Shown here: piece by piece, positions 31,127 through 36,740 of the stretch
How the letters are laid out: every line of letters begins with the position of its first letter
Numbering within the stretch: position 1 is the first letter of the stretch
Origin: Gamsiella multidivaricata
Lineage: Eukaryota > Mortierellomycota > Mortierellomycetes > Mortierellales > Mortierellaceae
NCBI RefSeq assembly: GCF_025024155.1
Contig: NW_026251857.1
Span: 1-36,740 of the forward strand
DNA length: 36,740 nt
Direction of reading: 5' to 3'
Notes under the pieces: model-generated
The model's input: only the letters and a program-made list of their open reading frames with translations
What the model was told of the DNA's origin: nothing
Databases searched by the model: none
Made by a program: the position numbers and the translations under genes

Positions 31127-34100
31127 ATGAACTTGACAGAGAAGTTCACCAGCATGAGGATGTCAGACGGCACCCCAGGACTGCCCATCCCTCCCTCTGC
31201 TACATCCGTCCCAGCAAACGAGTACTATGCCAATGCAAACTACGTCTCCCGCCACCGGACCCTTAGCAGCGTAAGTGACTTGGTTTCTAATGATCTGGAT
31301 CTGTTTTATTTTTGGGGCCGGCGATGTGTTTTGTTTCACAGCTCTGTTGGAAAAGAGCCATATTTGGAGGGTGAGGGTTTGTTCTTTCGCCCCACCCCTT
31401 TGTAGCCGCATCCAAGGAGATTATCGGCCTGGGGATGTCTGGGAGAGGAGAGGGCAGCAAAAGGACCTTTTGCCCTTTGGACAAATGACGATCAGAACGT
31501 CAGCAAAAATGGAAACTCGTGTTTGTCGCTCCCGTTTATTTGATTCGTCCTTCTGCTCCATCTGCATGCAAACCAAGCATGACTGGGCTCTTGCGCATGC
31601 TATATTCATGCAGGGCTTATCTCGTTCTGAATTATTTGCTGTCGATGCTTCTATCCCTTCCCTCCGATCCTTTTAGTCGCCAATTGACATGCATGATAAT
31701 CGTTTTGTGGTTGCGCGGCGCGAACTCAAAGGACACTATTTCAAAGGAACTAACTCCATCCTATCTTTCCGGTTATTTTTTTATTTTGTTTTTCTGTCCG
31801 TACCTTTCCAATTTGATTGACTCTACCAGTCCAGCAAGCCTGCAAGCCAGACCACCGAGAACGCCGCAAATCCGCTAACGGGTGCTGGCACCACAAAGTA
31901 CAGGCGACAGCGACGAGGCTCGCATGGTAAGTTCATCATTTTGTAAATGTCTTGGATGACGCCGTGGAGGCGGATCATCACCATGAAAATGTTGCAGTAT
32001 TGTAGCATACGGAACGATTCTGATAAGTATATCTGTTTTTTCGTGTGTGTGTGGTTTTTTTTTAAATCGAATGCAGACGACAAGGCCATCAAACCACGAC
32101 GATTTCTCATTGATGTGGAAGAGACACAGCGACTGATCCTGGAGCAGGAAGACACCGACGGAGACTTTCAGATCACGGTCAATGATATCGGGCCAAAGGT
32201 GATCACCCTCGGAACCGCCGATTCAGCAGGGTTCAACAAGTATGATGTCCGCGGCACCTACATGCTCAGTAACCTCCTTCAGGAACTCTCACTGGCACAG
32301 GACTACGGCCGAAAGTACGTAGTCTTGGACGAGGCGCGGCTGAACGAGAACCCTGTTGATCGACTGTCTCGCATGATTCGACATCATTTTTGGGATGGTC
32401 TGACTCGACGAATCGATGCCGAAGGACTGGAGATGATCTCGAATGATCCCAAGAACCGGTCCAAGAACACAGCTCCGCGGATCTACGTTCCTTATGGTGA
32501 GGATGAGGTTCTGGAGTACTACAACAGTGTAAAGATTACCAAGCCGAATCTGCAGTTGCAGGTAGAACAGCTTCCTAAGGACATTACCCCAAAATATGTC
32601 CAGTCAATTAACGAGAAGCCCGGGATCTTGGCTTTGGCGATGACGAAGCATGTGGATGAGGATGGACATGAGACCTTGAAGGGTGTGCCGTTTGTGGTGC
32701 CTGGTGGTCGGTTCAACGAGATGTACGGCTGGGACTCGTATTTTGAGTCGCTCGGTTTGTTGGTGGACGGTCGTTTGGAGTTGGCCAAGGGTATGGTCGA
32801 CAATTTCGTGTACGAGATCCAGCACTATGGCAAGATCCTGAACGCCAACCGCAGTTACTATTTGACAAGAACACAGCCACCCTTCCTGACGGACATGATG
32901 CTCAAGGTTTATGACCGTCTTCCGCCGAGTCTAGAGGATGAGAACAAGCAATGGCTCGCGGTGGCATTGACGGCCTCGATTAAGGAGTATTTCACGGTTT
33001 GGATGTCGGAGCCTCGCCTTGATCCCGAAACAGGTCTATCGAGATTCTATAGCGAGGGAATCGGCATGCCACCAGAGACGGAAGCGACGCACTTTGACCA
33101 TGTCATCAAACCGTTTGCGGATGCGATGGGGTTGTCGATCGAGGAATACAGCCACATGTATAACGAGGGCACGGTGATTGAACCGGCCTTGGATACGTAC
33201 TTCAAGCACGACCGCGCGGTTCGGGAGTCCGGACACGATACAACTTACCGACTAGACAACTGTTGTGCGGATATCGCGACTGTTGATTTGAACGCACTTT
33301 TGTACAAGTACGAAATGGATATTGCGGATACGATCCAGACGATCTTTGGAGACTCGTTCGAGGCTCCGTTCTTTGAGAGCTACGAGACTGTGGAGTTGGA
33401 CACGAAGGATCGGCCCGCGACGGTGGTCCATAAAGCTGCAGAATGGCTTGAGCGAGCGCGCGTACGTCAGGAAAAATTGAACCAATATTGCTGGAACGAA
33501 GAGCGAGGGATGTTCTTTGATTATGACACCCGGTTGAAGGCGATGGGTACGTACGAGAGCGTCACGACATTCTATACCATGTGGGCTGGATGTGCAGATC
33601 GTGAGAAAGCTGAGAGGATGATGTAAGTATTTTGTGTACATGCTAATGCTTATCTTTCGGTCGCCTTGTTCAGTTGGTTTCGCTATCGAGCCGCGTCATA
33701 TCTAACCATTCTAATATTATGCATGCGCGTGTTATCGCTGGCGTTTTCTGTGTAAATAGGACCTCGGCGTTACCGTTGTTTGAGGTGACGGGAGGATTGG
33801 TCTCGGGCACAGAATCGTCCCGCGGCTTTATTACCCTGGCACGGCCTAACCGTCAGTGGGACTTTCCTTTCGGATGGGCACCTCACCAGATCATTTCCTG
33901 GATTGGGTTTGAACGTTATGGCTTTATCGAAGAGGCCAGGCGCACTTGCTACAGGTGGTTGTACACGTAAGTTCTCTTCCATACCATTCTGTTGTATGAA
34001 TCTGATTTTACGAGTGATGTATGAAATTATGGAGGCGCAACTAACATGCTTTTATTTGTTGGTCTGCAATGCACAATTGTTTATTTTTTTGGTGGATCCT

Positions 34101-34442
34101 AATAGTATCACAAAGTCATTTGTGGACTTTAACGGAGTGGTTCCCGAAAAGTTCGACATTGTGAAGATGACACACAAGGTCCAGGTCGAGTATGGAAACG
34201 TTGGTGTGGACTTCAAGTTTATCCCACGTGAGGGGTTCGGGTGGATGAATGCCAGTTACCAAGTTGGATTGGGATACATGGATCGAGGCTTGAGACGAGC
34301 CCTTGGTGCGGTGATGGATCCAAACATTGTGTTCAAGTCGCGAGAATTAGAGATGAGCAAGAAGAAGGACCTCCACAACAAGAGCTTTGTGGAACAGCCG
34401 CCAGATGTCACGACGCGTCTTGTTCGACCCCATCGAACGTAG
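31127..34442 (+). CDS. NTH1: Neutral trehalase
   Basis: Five exons: 31127-31270, 31830-31926, 32077-33622, 33760-33966 and 34106-34442, encoding 776 residues, the usual length for neutral trehalases. There is no signal peptide, fitting a cytosolic enzyme. An RRGS site (S79) in a basic stretch matches protein kinase A targets. Next comes the calcium-binding loop DTDGDFQITVND (D106, D108, D110, Q112). The GH37 catalytic domain carries trehalase signature 1, PGGRFNEMYGWDSYF (289-303), and signature 2, QWDFPFGWAPHQ (from 628). It hydrolyses trehalose to two glucose when activated by phosphorylation, with 14-3-3 binding in yeast. The first intron is 559 nt, far longer than the others. The adjacent hexokinase-family gene could use the glucose released. 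Confidence 0.93.
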
Positions 34443-34690
34443 ATCAATGCATATGTATAGTTGCGTTTTCTTGCCTCCTTTTTTTTTTTTTTCTTTTCTT
34501 CATAACTGCATTATATATCTTTTCCCTTTCTTTTCGCGGTATTCAAGTAAAACTCGACAAACCAATTCATAAAGACCAAACAAACTAGGTTGTAAATTGA
34601 CAAGGAGGTTTAGTTTTCTCTATTGACTGATTCTTAATGAGCCTTTACTACATGTGCATGAACTCAACAGGCATCGACCAGTGTTGTGTT

Positions 34691-36253
34691 CTACTGTCTC
34701 TTCTTTGTTGACGATCCCTGAATAGCAGGCTGAGAGCTGGTGCTACCGCCGCCGGTTGAGAATTTGGCGAGTGTGGCGGCAATATCAGGCATTTCAAAAT
34801 TCGGCATCTGAGTGGCCTCCTGCATCCCTTGCATCTCCTCCATCGCCTCGGAGTCTAACAGCAAAAAAAAAAAAAAAAAAAAGCATTAGCGACGGGTTTT
34901 GATGACAAACATCCTATGCGCCAATATAACCGATTCCAATTTGATTTGGTGGATATACTTACCCATGTTGGCCATCAGCTTGGGCATGATAAAGAGCTAT
35001 TTACAATCAAAGGGGAAAAGTGCGAGAATGCGAGAGTGAGGGTTGGTATCCGAAGATGAGTGGCGGGAATAGCAAATATAGCAAACGATCTTGAGGGACC
35101 AATCATTTACCATCAAGACACTGAAGCCCATCATGAGCATCATGGGGTTAGCGAACAAATGCGACAGCTTGAATCCTTCGCGGGGCTATCAAATCGAGTC
35201 ATAGCATTGTCATATATAATACGGTAGGAGATGGTGTTAATCCATGCTAAGTCAGACTTTGATGATCCCTTCCCATAATGTTCTGGTTGACGATCTCCCA
35301 AACAAAAACAACAACAAAAGAAAAATGAGACGTACGATAAAGTAAGAGGCGGGAGCGCGAGGGTTCAATGTGAGAGGGATCTGGAGCACGTTGTCGTTGT
35401 TGGACCAGTCGGTTCCCAGACTGACGAGATATGCCTTCGAGTCATTTCCAGAGACGATCACCTTGACCTATTATGGAGTAAAGTTCCCGGACGGAGGTGT
35501 AAAAGAGGTTTTTAAGGAGTTTGAGTGAATCGAGTCTATTATCCTGAGGGTGCTGGTGATAAACGTCGAGATGATGTGTGGAAGTTGTTAGAGGATAAAG
35601 CGTACAGTTGGGTAGATGTATTGTGGACTCTGAACTTCCAGAAGATAGCTTCCTGCAGCGACGTCAGGGCTAAGGACAAATAATCAAAGAAAGAAGATAG
35701 TCGATCGAACGAGACGATATTAGGATGTCAGTTAGGTGTTGCTTGCTGGGTTGCAAGATCATCCATTGAAGCGAGTTTCGTTTTGTGAGGTTGAGAGGTA
35801 GAGGAAACTTACAAGACGAACTTGCCATCCTTTGTGATCATGGCAGAGTACTGGCCGCCACTGAGAATAACACGCGTCCTACCTGAGATATCTATACGTT
35901 GCAGGGATATGATTGAGTAACGGAATCATGATCGTCTGCCGTTACTGTTGCAGCTGTATTTATCCGATTTGGGTATAGATGGGTGAGTTACCTCGAGGGT
36001 GAGGATTCTCGCCGGCGCCATTGAGGACTCCATAGACCTGTGCAGCCGAGGCGGTAGTGGCGGTTAAGCTGAAGAGAGAAGAACGAGTAAAGAAAGACGA
36101 AGGGTGTCAGCGGCGTGTCCTGTGAGATTTGGTTTAACCAGACAAGTGTAGGAAGCCCCAGGGTTCCTGTTTCCCTTGTTCCTGATGGTACCTGATGAGA
36201 GTTGCGATGGTGGCAGCGAAGGTGATGATGCTGCGGGTGAATGAGTTCCTCAT
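34691..36253 (-). CDS. EMC7: ER membrane protein complex subunit 7
   Basis: Eight exons on the minus strand, in order of transcription: 36192-36253, 35992-36068, 35813-35891, 35606-35669, 35336-35467, 35111-35185, 34963-34996, 34691-34854. They give 228 residues in one frame, close to the family's ~240. A signal peptide (SIITFAATIATLI, cleaved near AAQVYG) is followed by the beta-sandwich EMC7 domain: ISGRTRVILSGGQYSAMITK, DGKFVFPDVAAGSYLLEV, then LTLNPRAPASYF. A single membrane segment comes next (NPMMLMMGFSVLMLFIMPKL), with a Met/Gln-rich cytosolic tail (MEEMQGMQEATQMPNF). EMC7 is a lumenal subunit of the complex that inserts membrane proteins in the ER. It is convergent with trehalase, 248 bp apart. 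Confidence 0.92.

Positions 36254-36740
<487 letters not shown>

Overview
The window looks like a piece of chromosome from an early-diverging fungus, most likely Mortierella-like (Mortierellomycota). That placement is inference. It rests on intron-dense genes with short GT-AG introns, a fungal housekeeping set (SEH1, KAR5/Tht1, neutral trehalase, EMC7), a Crinkler (CRN) gene and a Herpes_ori_bp-type helicase gene. No rRNA, tRNA or CRISPR array was recognised.

Left third (1-12.5 kb): an accessory island of mobile DNA. It starts with an ORF fragment (201-869). Next comes a 511-bp repeat R1 (986-1496) whose ends carry GGGGGTYGTTC-type inverted repeats. A 7.6-kb unit (1684-9288) follows, bounded by two nearly identical modules in opposite orientation. 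Each module is a long palindrome flanked by inward-pointing copies of CCCTCTCTTATTG. Inside are a broken primase-polymerase/Zn-finger/superfamily 2 helicase gene of the replication-origin-binding type (minus strand, 1893-5868), a three-exon CRN gene with a PD-(D/E)XK nuclease-like C-terminus (6200-7933), and a coiled-coil gene with a C-terminal domain resembling the viral DUF3627 family (8288-8995). A 764-bp MITE-like insertion sits in the helicase gene with a 4-bp target duplication. To the right are a Harbinger/DDE_Tnp_4-type transposase (9404-10714, one internal stop) and a second copy of the repeat, R2 (10723-12419). R2 is split by a 1.18-kb insert carrying a stop-interrupted ORF.

Right two thirds (13.4-36.3 kb): ordinary housekeeping genes, all with exon structures reconstructed from splice signals. 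In order: SEH1-type nucleoporin (+), glycine-cleavage T-protein (+), KAR5/Tht1 nuclear fusion protein (-), a BTB/POZ protein (+, divergent from KAR5), a hexokinase-family kinase (+), an SLC41/MgtE-type divalent cation transporter (+), neutral trehalase (+) and ER membrane complex subunit EMC7 (-, convergent with trehalase). They form no operon. Trehalase and hexokinase are linked metabolically: trehalase releases glucose and hexokinase phosphorylates it.

The most interesting feature is the 7.6-kb unit. It pairs a self-contained replication protein with origin-like terminal modules and carries a CRN nuclease and a virus-type gene. This suggests a decayed, virus-like or plasmid-like replicating element that mobilised CRN effectors.
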